A DNA stretch of 64,000 nt, taken from Galeruca laticollis. Lineage: Eukaryota > Arthropoda > Insecta > Coleoptera > Chrysomelidae. The notes under the pieces are model-generated. The model was not told the DNA's origin, did no database searches, and saw nothing but the letters and a program-made list of their open reading frames with translations. The stretch lies in contig OY998176.1 of the NCBI GenBank assembly GCA_963921935.1, forward strand, positions 52,849,813-52,913,812, given 5' to 3'. The position numbers were made by a program, and so were the translations under genes. Positions 55,151-64,000 of the stretch are shown one piece after another (the stretch's first letter is position 1; every line of letters starts with the position of its first letter).

Positions 55151-55353
55151 TAAACAGTTAAGTTTGGTATAGATGTAATCATGTAACTCATGTTTAATCG
55201 GTAGCAAGGAAGCTATACTTTCACCTCCTCAAAGGAATACGTCTACTTACCAGTCACCCTGTATACCTATTTCAAATTAACGTGGCAATACACTGCGCAT
55301 GCGGAAGCCCGAAAGCCAAAGCAGAATTGGTGTCTCTAAAATCTAGTACTACA

Positions 55354-56089
55354 ACATGGCGATACAAACGTTGGGTACGTTCAGAAAACACAACTGTTGC
55401 CTAGCCGTTGGGTGAATGTTCTATGAACGAACGTTGATCAGTGAGTGAAATTCAACATGTTTGGTGAGCGGACGCCATTTTTGTAAGCAGTTTTCAAGTG
55501 CGCTCACGGACTACAACACGTTGGAAACATTTCTTCATAATAATTCCTGTTTTTATCACGAATATCACGTCTTCTCACGTTATAATTATGTGGTAATGGT
55601 TCCTGCAAATCTATTGCATCATCATATTTCTGTTTATACCAATAATAATATATGATTTTAATTTTTCAATATTCAAGTTACATCCACAATGAACAAATTA
55701 ACAATTACAATCAGTACATTTAGCCGTAGAACCTTGTGAGCGGTCCATGCAGTTCATCATTCATAATTTTAGTAATTATACTCAACACTTTACGTAGCAG
55801 TGTTGGACGGATCACTTTATGGTCCCAACGGGTGTCGACCATCGACTACTGTTTTTAAAGGAGTACATAGAGATTTGTCTATGGAGGAGCATTGATGTAA
55901 ACGGGCGCCGACCACCAAAAACAGGGAATCTAGTGGTCGATAGTGCAAACATGACGAACAAGATGGAATTTATTAATTCAATACGTTTCAAATAAATACG
56001 AAGGTTTTATATCGTCGATCGAAAGTTTTCCAGACTCGAGTACGGAGGATTAGATTATATTTTAAAGGGGTTACAGTGCACTGAAACCA
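55354..56089. other. spacer, no gene recognised
   Basis: Both strands read; small frames only. GGTCGACC-type short palindromes near 55840 and 55920 are noted without interpretation. Confidence 0.3.
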
Positions 56090-58110
56090 AAGGTTTATTG
56101 TGCCCCCCGTATCAGAGCTGTTCTCGCTACTACTACAGCTCGCCTTCCAGTTCCAAGGTTCTAATGAACTCTAGTATTTGGGACGGCTTCAACGAGGTTA
56201 GGTCCTCACTCTTACAAGTTTCTTGTTCGAAGCATTTCTTGCGTTGGCTTGCAATGGCGAGGCATTCCAGAACTAGGTGATCCGGAGTATCATCCTCCTC
56301 CCACAGAATCTACACTCGTCAATCTCTGCTAGACCTATTCTCATTAAGTGCTTCCTAAGGCGACAGTGTTCTGTAAGATAGCCCGTGAGGAGATGTAGCT
56401 TATCTTTAGTGAGGTCCAAATATTTTTTGGATCTAGCAGTGTCAAAGTTCCACAGGAACTGTTTGGAATGTTCCAACTAGGGAAGGCACCGCCAGAGTGC
56501 TTCTCTTTCGGTTTCCTCTTTCTTCCGAAACTCTTTCTTGTAGGAGCATTTTGCTACACCACAGAAAGGCTTCGGGCCAATATAAAGGGCATTTGTACTC
56601 CTTTCCTGGCAAGTGTATTGGCCTCTTCATTTCCCGTGATTCCTGAGTGGCCAAGAACCCAGACTAAAGAGACCCTGTTATTCTTGCCTAATTCATCAAG
56701 TTTTCTTCGGCACTCCCATGCCAACTTTGAGTCAATGAAATGGGAGCTTAACGCTTTGATAGCTGCTTGACTATCAGAATAGATCGATACGTCACATTTC
56801 TGGTAGTTTTTTTCTAGGTTCATTTCCACGCATCATTCGTTCGCAAGTATTTCTGCCTGAAAGACGCTCGGGAAGGAGCCTAACGATAATGAGTATCTGG
56901 TGCCAGGCCCAAATACTCCAGCGCCTGCTCCAATGGTGGTTTTTTAACCATCCGTATACCATCTAGTGGTGTTTTCTTTGAGAGTTTGGGTGGTGTATTC
57001 CCTTTCCCAGTCTCTCATCGTATTTAGCATCGTGGTGAAATTCTTTTCGATGCTTACTTTCGTGATCATTTCGTCACTGGGAAGATTCGCTAATGAGATG
57101 TATCTTGTCAGATAGTATTTTCAATACTCTCATTGCCTGAACCTTCCTTAGATATTCTAAGAATTGCCCCTTGGGCAGATCTTTCTATCACCAGATGTAG
57201 AGGTGTGAGATCTGTAATGATCTCAAGTGCCCTAGTTGGACACGTTCTCGTAGCTCCAGTGATGCACACACAGGCAAGCCTTTGAACTTTGTCGAGGGTC
57301 TTCCTCGTGCTGTACTGACTTGGTTCTGTATTCCAAACTATTGCCCCCATACGTAATAGTTATTTCAACATGCTTATTCCACAGAAACTTACTGTCTAGG
57401 GCTATCCCTAGATATTTAACCTCTGATTTCCATTCTATGATTTCCCCGTTTAAGGATATGGGTTTCATGGCTGGAAGTGTTATTTTCCGGGTAAATGGAA
57501 TTACTATGGTCTTGCTTGGGTTAATGTTTAGCCCCACTGACAAACCCCATTGCTCAATGATTCTGAGGCCCTTTTGTAATAAATCACACAAGGTGCTCTC
57601 GAACTTGCCTCTGACTATTAAAATAATGTCATCGGCGTAGCCCATACATTCGAAGCCAAGCTCCGTTAGCCTGTAGAGCAACTCATCTACTACGAGGCTC
57701 CATAGAAGGGGATATATCACTCCCCCTTGAGGTGTCCCCCGAGTGGCTTTAACGGAGGTGGTTTGATTCCCCACCTGTGTCTCAGCTATCCTCGTTGTCA
57801 ACAACTCATACATCCATTTTACAATGGTTTCATTCACTCCTCGCCTTTTTAGTGCTTCTTTGACTGACACATGGGTTGTGTTGTCAAAGGCCCCTGATAT
57901 ATCCAGGAATGCGCACATTGCGATTTCTTTGTTGTTCAGAGTTCTCCGGATGACTTCGGTCAGCTGATACAGAGCCGTCTCAGTTGATCGACACGCTCTG
58001 TAGGCATGCTGACGTTTATGAAGTGGTATATTCTCCAGGTTCTCTGTTCTTATAAAGTTATCCACTACTTTCTCCATCGTTTTGAGTAGAAATGATGTTA
58101 TGCAGATACG
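56090..58110 (-). mobile_element. R1/I-like non-LTR element, 5' truncated, with RNase H
   Basis: On the - strand it begins inside the reverse transcriptase (ITSFLLKTMEKVVDNFIR at about 58100). It continues to the thumb (57232), a connecting region (57350-57108, KVQRLACVCITGATRTCPT) and an RNase H domain (about 56975-56560), and then a Cys-containing tail (RIGLAEIDECRFCGRRM) near 56300. The 5' endonuclease is absent, the usual 5' truncation of such elements. Confidence 0.75.
56554..56975 (-). pseudogene. RNase H domain of the same non-LTR element
   Basis: The - strand reads TRWYTDG, a stop, then KTTIGAGAGVFGPG, FQAEILANE and a second stop, then VSIYSDSQAAIKALSS and LVWVLGHSGITGNEEANTLA. These are all four catalytic blocks of the RNase H fold (Asp, Glu, Asp, and His/Asp-region). 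Two in-frame stops break it. The domain removes RNA from RNA-DNA hybrids in R1/I-type elements. Confidence 0.75.
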
Positions 58111-58161
58111 GAGGATTACAGTAACAAAATAAAAGAAACTCTTGGGACAAGTAATTATCAC
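57232..58161 (-). CDS. R1/I-like reverse transcriptase domain (long open part)
   Basis: A 309-residue open frame. Genuine element sequence starts at about residue 19 (ITSFLLKTMEK). Catalytic blocks are intact: AMCAFLDISGAFDNTTH with its Asp, TRGTPQGGVIYPLLWSLVVD, and FECMGYADDIILIVRG with the YADD pair. LSVGLNINPSKTIVIPF and VKYLGIALDSKFLWN follow. A frame change after KHVE leads to the next piece at 57350. The first residues come from the neighbouring repeat, so the start codon is not the element's own. Confidence 0.8.
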   Translation of the reverse strand: MIITCPKSFFYFVTVILRICITSFLLKTMEKVVDNFIRTENLENIPLHKRQHAYRACRSTETALYQLTEVIRRTLNNKEIAMCAFLDISGAFDNTTHVSVKEALKRRGVNETIVKWMYELLTTRIAETQVGNQTTSVKATRGTPQGGVIYPLLWSLVVDELLYRLTELGFECMGYADDIILIVRGKFESTLCDLLQKGLRIIEQWGLSVGLNINPSKTIVIPFTRKITLPAMKPISLNGEIIEWKSEVKYLGIALDSKFLWNKHVEITITYGGNSLEYRTKSVQHEEDPRQSSKACLCVHHWSYENVSN

Positions 58162-58675
58162 CTTCTGTCCAGAATTTAATGAAAACGAAAGAAAGTAAAC
58201 ACAATTTTCACTTTACCCACCCCGTATTTAAAGAATTTACGTAAAAATAACTTAACGTTATAATGAGTTTCTCCTTTGCCGTTATACGTTTCCTCATGAA
58301 GGCATTGTTTCCAGTTAGACGATCTTTTAAAATTGACGATAATTTTTCCTAAAATGTTCTAGACAGACGACAGAACTGAAAGAATAGTACTTTCCTTCAC
58401 TTGACAAGCGCAGCCACCATTTTGAAAGAGCGGGAGTTTTAAAGTTTCGTACTGTTTTGTGCAATAATAGCTGGGAATGCAATATTATCTCCACAAACAA
58501 ATCCATCATTATTACAAATTATTGATGATGCGGTACTTGTTGATAAATCCGTTGAAGCGTATAATTATAAACGATTAAAATGTGTTTATAGTGATAAGGG
58601 CGTTCTCAAAAAGGCAAAATAAGTCTGCTAGTTGAGAGGTTACCTGTCAGTACAATCTATTATCTAAATTTCTGC
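58130..58675 (-). repeat. dispersed repeat with THAP-like peptide (partner at 31540-31850)
   Basis: 58380-58675 matches the reverse complement of 31540-31850 (TGGGAATGCAATATTATCTC, AAGCGCAGCC, AATCTATTATCTAAA). The - strand frame 58509-58327 reads SKWWLRLSSEGKYYSFSSVV then CLEHFRKNYRQF, which looks like the C-terminal half of a THAP domain (W, then VC-x2-H-F). It is joined directly to the gag fragment at 58676. Confidence 0.4.
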
Positions 58676-59083
58676 CGATATGTTATTAATGAAAAATGAT
58701 ATTGCCGCTGACATGAAAAATAAAATTTCGTCTCTAAAATCAGATATCGAGAATAAAACAACGATAGACGAGAAAATTAATGAGATGGAGAAAAATATGG
58801 TAAGAACACAAGAAGAGAAGAAGATCGGACAAAAGAAACCCTGCCAGCCAGAAAAAGCCCCAAGATAAAAGATATTGGCAGTTTTGCCCGAGTCGAGGCC
58901 CCAACGTTCGACGGGAAGACATTGTGGACCAATTATGTAAAAGTAGCCACTAGAGAGAAAAAATGGTCTAATGGGGAGAAGGCAGTAAACTTAATCATCG
59001 CGCTTCGGGGAGATGCCTTAGATGTACTTCAGACGACGATACCACTTGAAGAAACGGATGACTTCGAACAGCTGAAGAAGAGG
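58676..59083 (+). pseudogene. gypsy-type gag, left piece (interrupted)
   Basis: It reads MLLMKNDIAADMKNKISSLK, a close match to the gag at 35640-34186. After a frameshift near 58866 it continues with DIGSFARVEAPTFDGKTLWT, ALRGDALDVLQTTIPLEE and DDFEQLKKR. The frame stops where a palindromic element is inserted, and gag resumes at 61536. The 5' part of gag is replaced by another repeat. Confidence 0.75.
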
Positions 59084-59299
59084 TAGTCGAGGCAATGAAG
59101 CATTATGATAGGAAATCTTTTAGGATAGGACGTATCGGAATGCGGTTTTTTGCATTCGCTTGCAAAAATTATTTATATCATTACATTGCATTACAAACCG
59201 CATTGCATTGCCGCAGCCAAAAATGCATTTTTTGAGAGGCCTTTTGGCAAAATTGATAACTTCGTAAATACGAGTCAGAATTGGCTCAAGTCGGGTACC

Positions 59300-59895
59300 C
59301 AGGAGTTTTCGAGGTCGCTGATCACGATTATGATGTTCAAATTGACCCCCGAACACCTGGAGCTCGGGAACACCGACGAAGGACATCTCCAGGGACTATC
59401 CCGAACTTTATGCGGGAGACGAGAGAAACTGGGCACCCGGGTTTTTTTTGGGTCGCTGAATTCGAATATACCATCGGCGAACACCCCACGGACACCTGGT
59501 GGGCCCCAACCTGGACGCGGTCGTCATCTTAGAAAAATTTTCTGGAAATATCGACAATAACGATCCGAAAATCGTTATGAGTTTTTTTGTGTGCGCTGAA
59601 TCCGATTTTGAAAACGACCATCCGAACACCTGGTGCGCCCTAGCCTGGCCCTGAACGTCATCCCCGAGGGTTTTTCAGACATGATTGAAAAAAACCACCC
59701 GACAATCGTTACTGGGTTTTTTTGAGTCGCTGAATTCAAATATAGTGCCGACGAACACCCCTCAGTCACCTGGTGCGCCCTACCCTTGCTCTGAACGTCT
59801 TCCCCGAGGGTTTACCAGACACAATTGAAAAATACCGACTAAAAATCGTTACTGCGGGTTTTTTCGCTAAATTCAAATAAGGCACCGACGCACAC
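59300..59895 (+). repeat. ~140-bp tandem units, left arm
   Basis: About four units marked by CACCTGGTGCGCCCTA or variants near 59498, 59627 and 59767, with GAACGTCATCCCCGAGGG, CGTTACTGGGTTTTTTTGAG and GTCGCTGAATTCAAATATA. Inverted partners lie at 60390-61290. Confidence 0.85.
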
Positions 59896-60194
59896 TCCAC
59901 GTACACATGATGCACTGAAACTTTTACCTCGACATCGTTGTCATTCCCATGAATGTCAACTAAACCTGATGTTTAAGCGATTGACGGCAATGTACTGTAA
60001 TAACTACATGGAATTCTTGTTTCTAGGGAAAATATGAATGGGGGAAAGGAAGAGAATGAATAGAAATTCAATGTTTGTGTAATTAACATTTATACACTTT
60101 TTATTGAACTCAAATGAAATATAATCCACCCGTTACTCCACGTAACCTTATCATCTTATCAATCAATAACCTCGATTTTCAAATACGTGACTAA

Positions 60195-60290
60195 ATGTCA
60201 AATTCTCCATCAAGTGACACATCGTTAGTAACTTCATTTTCTGCATCACCCACTGACGTATTCATCAGTATACTTGTATACTTACACTGA
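60195..60290 (-). pseudogene. possible terminal coding exon in the element centre
   Basis: The - strand reads YTDEYVSGDAENEVTNDVSL and DGEFDI then a stop, followed by an AATAAAAAG signal, within the unique centre (59930-60390). Its acidic end resembles tails of TE proteins. It is too short to identify; chance is possible. Confidence 0.25.
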
Positions 60291-60389
60291 AGCGTTTTGA
60301 GCGTTGGGAGAAAAGCAAAAGGCCGCTCGGCAAGGTTCGGAGATCCAGCCGGTGATTGTTCCCGTCGTTTTTACAGGACTGAATCACAT

Positions 60390-61290
60390 TTTTTTAGGGC
60401 CCCTGGGGAGAGTTACCCATGAATGAATGTATGAAATTATGGAACGATTTTTGGTTGGTCTTTTTCAATTGTGTCTGGAAACCCCTCGAGGATGGCGTTC
60501 AGAGCCAGGGTAGGGCGCACCAGGTGTCCGTGGGGTATTCTTCGGTACCATATTTCAATTCAGCGACCCGAAAAACCCCCAGTAACGATTTGTGGTTGGT
60601 CTTTTTCAATTGTTCCTGGAAAACCCTCGGGGATGACGTTCACAGCCAGGTTAGAGTGCACCAGGTGTCCGTGGGGTGTTGGCCGGTGCCATATTTGATT
60701 TCAGCGTCCCGAAAAACCCCCAGTAACGATTTTTGGTTGGTCCTTTTCAATTCTGTCTGGAAAACCCTCGGGGATGACGTTCAGAGCCAGGGTAGGACGC
60801 ACCAGGTGCCCGTGGGGTGTTGGCCGGTGCCATATTTGATTTCAGCGATCCAAAAAAAAACCCGTAACGATTTTCGGGTGGTTTTTTTTCAATTATGTCT
60901 GGAAAATCCTCGGGGATGACGTTCAGGGCCAGGTTAGGGCGCACCAGGTGTCCGGGTGGTCGTTTTCAACATAAAATTCGGTATCAGCGCAAACAAAAAG
61001 CCCCCCATAACGATTTTCGGTTCGTTATTGTCGATATTTCCAGAAAAATTCTCGAAGATGACCGCGTCCAGGTTGGGGCCCACCAGGTGTCCGTGGGGTA
61101 TTCGCTGATGGTATATTCGAATTCAGCGACCCAAAAATATCCCAGGTGCCCAGTTTCTCTAGTCTCTCGCATAAAGTTCGGGATAGTCCCCGGAGATGAC
61201 GTTCGTAGGCGTTCCTGAGCTCCAGGTGTTCGGGGGGTCAATTTTAACATCATAATCGTGACCAGCGACCCCGAAAACCCGCGAGTACCC
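60390..61290 (-). repeat. ~140-bp tandem units, right arm (inverted)
   Basis: About six units marked by GCGCACCAGGTGTCCGTGGG near 60513, 60655, 60797, 60940 and 61080, with AACCCTCGGGGATGACGTTC. Open frames across it (60419-60919 +, for example) are repeat translations, not genes. Confidence 0.85.
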
Positions 61291-61535
61291 GACTTGAGCC
61301 AATTCTGACTCTTATTTACGAAGTTATTAAATTTGCCAAAAGGCCTCTCAAAAGATGCATTTTTTGTATGCATTTTTGGCTGCAGCAATGCAACTTCCGG
61401 TTTGTAATAGGTACAAAGTAGGTACAAATGATATAAATAATTTTTGCAAGCGAATGCTATAAACCGCATTCCGATACGTCCTATCCTAAAAGATTTCCTA
61501 TCTTTGGCCTTTTCAGTGCTTCATTGCCTCGACTA

Positions 61536-61882
61536 AGGTTGGACATGCGATATGACCACGAACATCTAGAACATTTGTACCAATCCCGAAAGCAGAAACG
61601 TGACAAAACCCTTCAAAAGTATGAAATGGATGTTGCCCAACTAGTTCAACTTGCTTATCCATCAGCATCAGAAAACGTGAAGGAATGTCTGGCTATTCAG
61701 GCCTTCATTGATGGCTTGCGTGACCCCGATAAACAGAGGACGGTTCGTTTAGGTCATCTCAAAACATAGGTCGATACATTAACTGCTGCTCTTGAATATG
61801 AAGCAGCCACGAAGGCTTCGGAATATAACAAAGCCAGGACTATCAAAGAAGAAGGTGACGAGGACAGACTTGACCTGATCTG
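61536..61882 (+). pseudogene. gypsy-type gag, right piece
   Basis: It continues the gag broken at 59083: LDMRYDHEHLEHLYQSRKQK, LQKYEMDVAQLVQLAYPSAS, CLAIQAFIDGLRDPDK. After one in-frame stop near 61767 it reads VDTLTAALEYEAATKASEYN and IKEEGDEDRLDLI. It matches the gag at 35640-34186 block for block and ends before the zinc knuckle. Confidence 0.8.
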
Positions 61883-62379
61883 GGGTTTTTGGGTACGACA
61901 AATTGCCCATTGACAATAGAGATACGTTTTGTCATTGTGACAGAATAGGGGGTGTAAACCTTGCAGATAATTGAAAGTTTCTATTCTTTGTCCCTCAGCC
62001 GTAAATAATCTTGGTGTGAGGTAAATTATTTACGTCAACCATTATGGAACAGAAATTGACTGTCTCGACCCTTACTTCGTGGAATATGCTCATATTTATC
62101 GAAACAATTGTCAATTTTTTAGAATTTTCAATAACTTGTATTATATTGTGGAATTAACTAGAGACCTTGAGTTTCATTTAAAAACACTATTATGGAACAG
62201 CATCAATTATTTGAACTGATTATTTTGTGATTTTAAATGTTTTGAAAAGGTCCATAATTCTTTCTTATGAGTAGATTTTTAGAACTAGTTAAACTTTTAA
62301 GTGCCCCGTCCCTGTAGAGAGAATTTCTCTGGTTCCATACACTTCTCCAATAATTACAAATTGAGGGAGAAGGTTTTTT
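61883..62379. other. spacer, nothing recognised
   Basis: No coding frame, repeat or RNA gene is seen before the repeat block. Confidence 0.3.
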
Positions 62380-63370
62380 ACTTTTCCGCCCAACCTATCT
62401 AATATGCGAGAAAAGTATTGGTTTACCCCAAAAGAAGTTGGAATTTTGAAATTTTTTTGAGTTATTTTTACGTTTTCCATCAACAACAACACGAAAAAAC
62501 GGTTTTTAGAAAAAAATCTTGTGTGTATGTCGTCGTCGTTGTCGTCGGCCACTTTTCCTTACATGTCTTGTTAGCACGATACAGCCTTCGGAGTGCAATA
62601 AGTCGCCAATTTTATGATGGAATATTGTTAAGGACATGTCATACATGAACCCTATTGATTTTCAGCTCACCAGAGCCAGTACAACGGGTGCTATGGTACT
62701 TGAAGTACGACATTTTGTCATTTTTTGAGAAATTTCAGTTAGCACGATACAGCCTCCGGAGTTCAACAAGTTACCAATTTTATGATTGAATATTATTCAG
62801 GGTATCTCACTGATGAACCCTATTGATTTTCAGCTGACCAGAGCCAATACAACAGGTGCTACAGTACTTTAAGTACGATATTTTTGTCATTTTTTGAGAA
62901 GTTTCAGTTTGTTAGCACGATACAGCCTCCGGAGTATATACAAGTGACCAATTTTATGATTGGATATTATTTATAGCGTCTCAAAGATGAACCCTATTGA
63001 TATTCAGCTCACTGAAGCCAGTACAATGAGTGCTATGGTACTTGAAGTACTAAATTTTTGTCATTTTTGGATAATTTTCAGTTTGTTAGCACGATACAGC
63101 CTCCAGAGAGAATACGATTGATCAATTTTAAGATTGAATATAATTCAAGGTGGATCACAGATGTACCCTATTGATTTTCAGTTGACTAGAGCGAGTACAG
63201 CGGGTCCTATAAATCCAGGTATACTAAATTTTTAGTTATTTTTGGAAAAATGTCGGTTTGTTAGCATGATACATCCCCCGAAGTGCATACAAGTAACAAT
63301 TTTATGATGGAATATTGTTCAGGGCCACAGATGCGGAAAAGTTAGTTTTAATCATTAAAACCGTTTATTT
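62380..63370 (+). repeat. repeat block with five ~177-bp units, copy 2
   Basis: Same head (CTAATATGCGAGAAAAGTAT) and same five units as 11560-12540, with GCACGATACAGCCTCCGGAG-type motifs near 62573, 62744, 62917, 63090 and 63263. Both copies end with AGATGCGGAAAAGTTAGTTT, so the whole ~980-bp block is the repeated module. Confidence 0.8.
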
Positions 63371-63398
63371 AATTTGTTTTCATGATATAAACTGCTCA

Positions 63399-63560
63399 CC
63401 AAATTGTAACACCCAGGTTTCGAACCCAGGAAGGTAAGTAAAATCTGCCCGACTGGCCCCAGCGCTTTTCGTCAACACCATAGTGCACCTTGGAGTATTT
63501 TATTCTTCGCTGACTCTGCCTGGAACAAGTGAAGCATACCACAATAAATAACTGGCGCCC
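63399..63560 (+). repeat. possible LTR end and primer-binding site
   Basis: TGTAACACCCAGG at 63399 and, about 150 bp on, AATAAATAAC followed by TGGCGCCCGATGCAATCC. A TGGCGCC start is common for primer-binding sites next to a 5' LTR. No gag frame follows, so this is a weak candidate. Confidence 0.3.
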
Positions 63561-63589
63561 GATGCAATCCGTTACGTGGACTCTAGGCG

Positions 63590-63780
63590 ACAAACCTACA
63601 AATAGCGACGAAAGAGCGTTACAATCTCCATGTATAGGACCCGTTATACTGGCTCTGGTGAGCTGTACATTGATGGGGTTCATCTGTGAGATGCCTTGAA
63701 CAATATCGAAGTATAAAATTGGTCGCTTGTAGACACTCCGGAGGCTGTATCGTGCTAACAAGGCATGTTACAAAAAGACG
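63590..63780 (-). repeat. single inverted unit of the ~177-bp repeat
   Basis: The reverse complement contains TGTTAGCACGATACAGCCTC and TGAACCCCATCAATGTACAG, matching one unit of the blocks at 11560 and 62380. It lies in the opposite orientation to both. Confidence 0.65.
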
Positions 63781-63789
63781 ACGACGAGA

Positions 63790-64000
63790 CACACACAAGG
63801 ACCAGTCCGGTTGCAATCCAGTTCCGATTAGGTTGAAATACAGTTCCAGTACGGTTGCAATCCGGTTTCGGCTACGATCCGGTTCAGGTCCGGTTGCACT
63901 TTTATAAATTTTTAAAAAAGTTGTAAAAATTGAAGAAGTTGTAAAAGTTGAATAGTTAGATAGGTTGGAAAAGTTGTGCATGAGATGTAAAAGTTGAAGT
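63790..64000 (+). repeat. short tandem repeats at right edge
   Basis: First a degenerate CCGGTTGCAATCC-type repeat (63805-63900), then AAGTTGTAAAA/AAGTTGAA units to the window end. Confidence 0.5.

Larger units (their letters stand above)
50689..55353. mobile_element. 4.7-kb foldback-like palindromic element with tandem-repeat arms
   Basis: The left end (ACTAGATTCTAGAGACACC region, 50689 onward) and the reverse complement of the right end (to 55353) share TAGAGACACCAATTCT and CTTTGGCT. Further in, 52076-52170 pairs with 55150-55245. Then come ~155-bp tandem units (52480-53560) facing inverted units (54470-55030), and ~120-bp units (53570-53925) facing inverted units (53930-54460). The centre of the palindrome is near 53,930. 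The left arm additionally holds a small split zinc-finger gene (50917-51432). Long inverted arms made of tandem repeats are the hallmark of Foldback-type elements. Confidence 0.75.
59084..61535. mobile_element. 2.45-kb palindromic element inserted in gag, 3-bp target duplication
   Basis: Both ends are TAGTCGAGGCAATGAAGCA, and the inverted match extends about 200 bp inward (ATAGGAAATCTTTTAGGATA, TTGCAAAAATTATTTATATC, TTTTGAGAGGCC). The arms then hold inverted ~140-bp tandem units (59300-59890 and 60390-61290). AGG flanks both sides (59081-59083 and 61536-61538). Removing the element and one AGG restores the gag frame exactly (LKKR joined to LDMRYDHEH). No intact transposase is present. Three-base duplication with satellite-like subterminal repeats recalls CACTA-type elements, but the ends are not CACTA. 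Confidence 0.85.

Noticed and set aside
59120..61469. Open frames in the arms of the palindromic element, including 60419-60919 and 61469-60984
   Set aside because: Both arms give mirrored peptides on opposite strands, as expected for inverted tandem repeats without coding function.
63399..63440. tRNA-like T-arm (CCCAGGTTTCGAACCCAGG)
   Set aside because: No acceptor, D-arm or anticodon stem can be built around it, and the B-box spacing is off by one base.

Overview
The window reads as AT-rich insect nuclear DNA. A beetle-like genome is plausible but the sequence does not prove it. It has split genes with consensus GT/AG introns, many arthropod-type transposable elements (TEs), several tandem satellites and no bacterial gene layout. 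Only two host genes are convincing, and they are nested in opposite orientations.

Host gene 1 is on the + strand: the 3' part of a transmembrane C-type lectin gene. Its exons are 890-1097 (C-terminal lectin domain), 14829-15082 (membrane segment and start of the tail) and 36641-37387 (cytoplasmic tail and stop). All three join in phase. The introns are 13.7 kb and 21.6 kb, and the 5' exons lie outside the window. Host gene 2 is on the - strand and lies wholly inside the second lectin intron. It is a long paralog of mitochondrial ATP synthase peripheral-stalk subunit b, with exon 1 at 30709-29980 and exon 2 at 15940-15450. It would encode 406 residues, with an unusual N-terminal extension and a C-terminal tail of 9-residue repeats.

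Almost everything else is mobile or repetitive. 0-16 kb: a pogo/jerky-type transposase running off the left edge; a solo LTR; a Tc1/mariner-superfamily DD82E element carrying an inserted, intact FLYWCH-MULE with its target duplication; BEL/Pao and non-LTR fragments; and a block of five ~177-bp repeats. 16-36 kb: a piggyBac remnant, a 25-unit ~158-bp satellite, reverse transcriptase relics, MITEs, and an internally deleted Ty3/gypsy element with LTR, gag and integrase. 37-46 kb: a MITE just after the lectin gene, a GC-rich ~138-bp satellite, and a 2.46-kb element with ~620-bp inverted repeats holding a THAP fragment and a Cys-rich ORF. 46-58 kb: a hAT element, a nearly full-length CR1/Jockey-type element, a 4.7-kb foldback-like palindrome whose arms are made of tandem repeats, and a 5'-truncated R1/I-like element with RNase H. 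58-64 kb: a second gypsy gag split precisely by a 2.45-kb palindromic element with a 3-bp target duplication, then a second copy of the ~177-bp repeat block.

The most unusual material is the set of palindromic elements with satellite arms (50.7-55.4 kb and 59.1-61.5 kb, with a related satellite at 38.7-41.3 kb), and the nested antisense ATP synthase b paralog.
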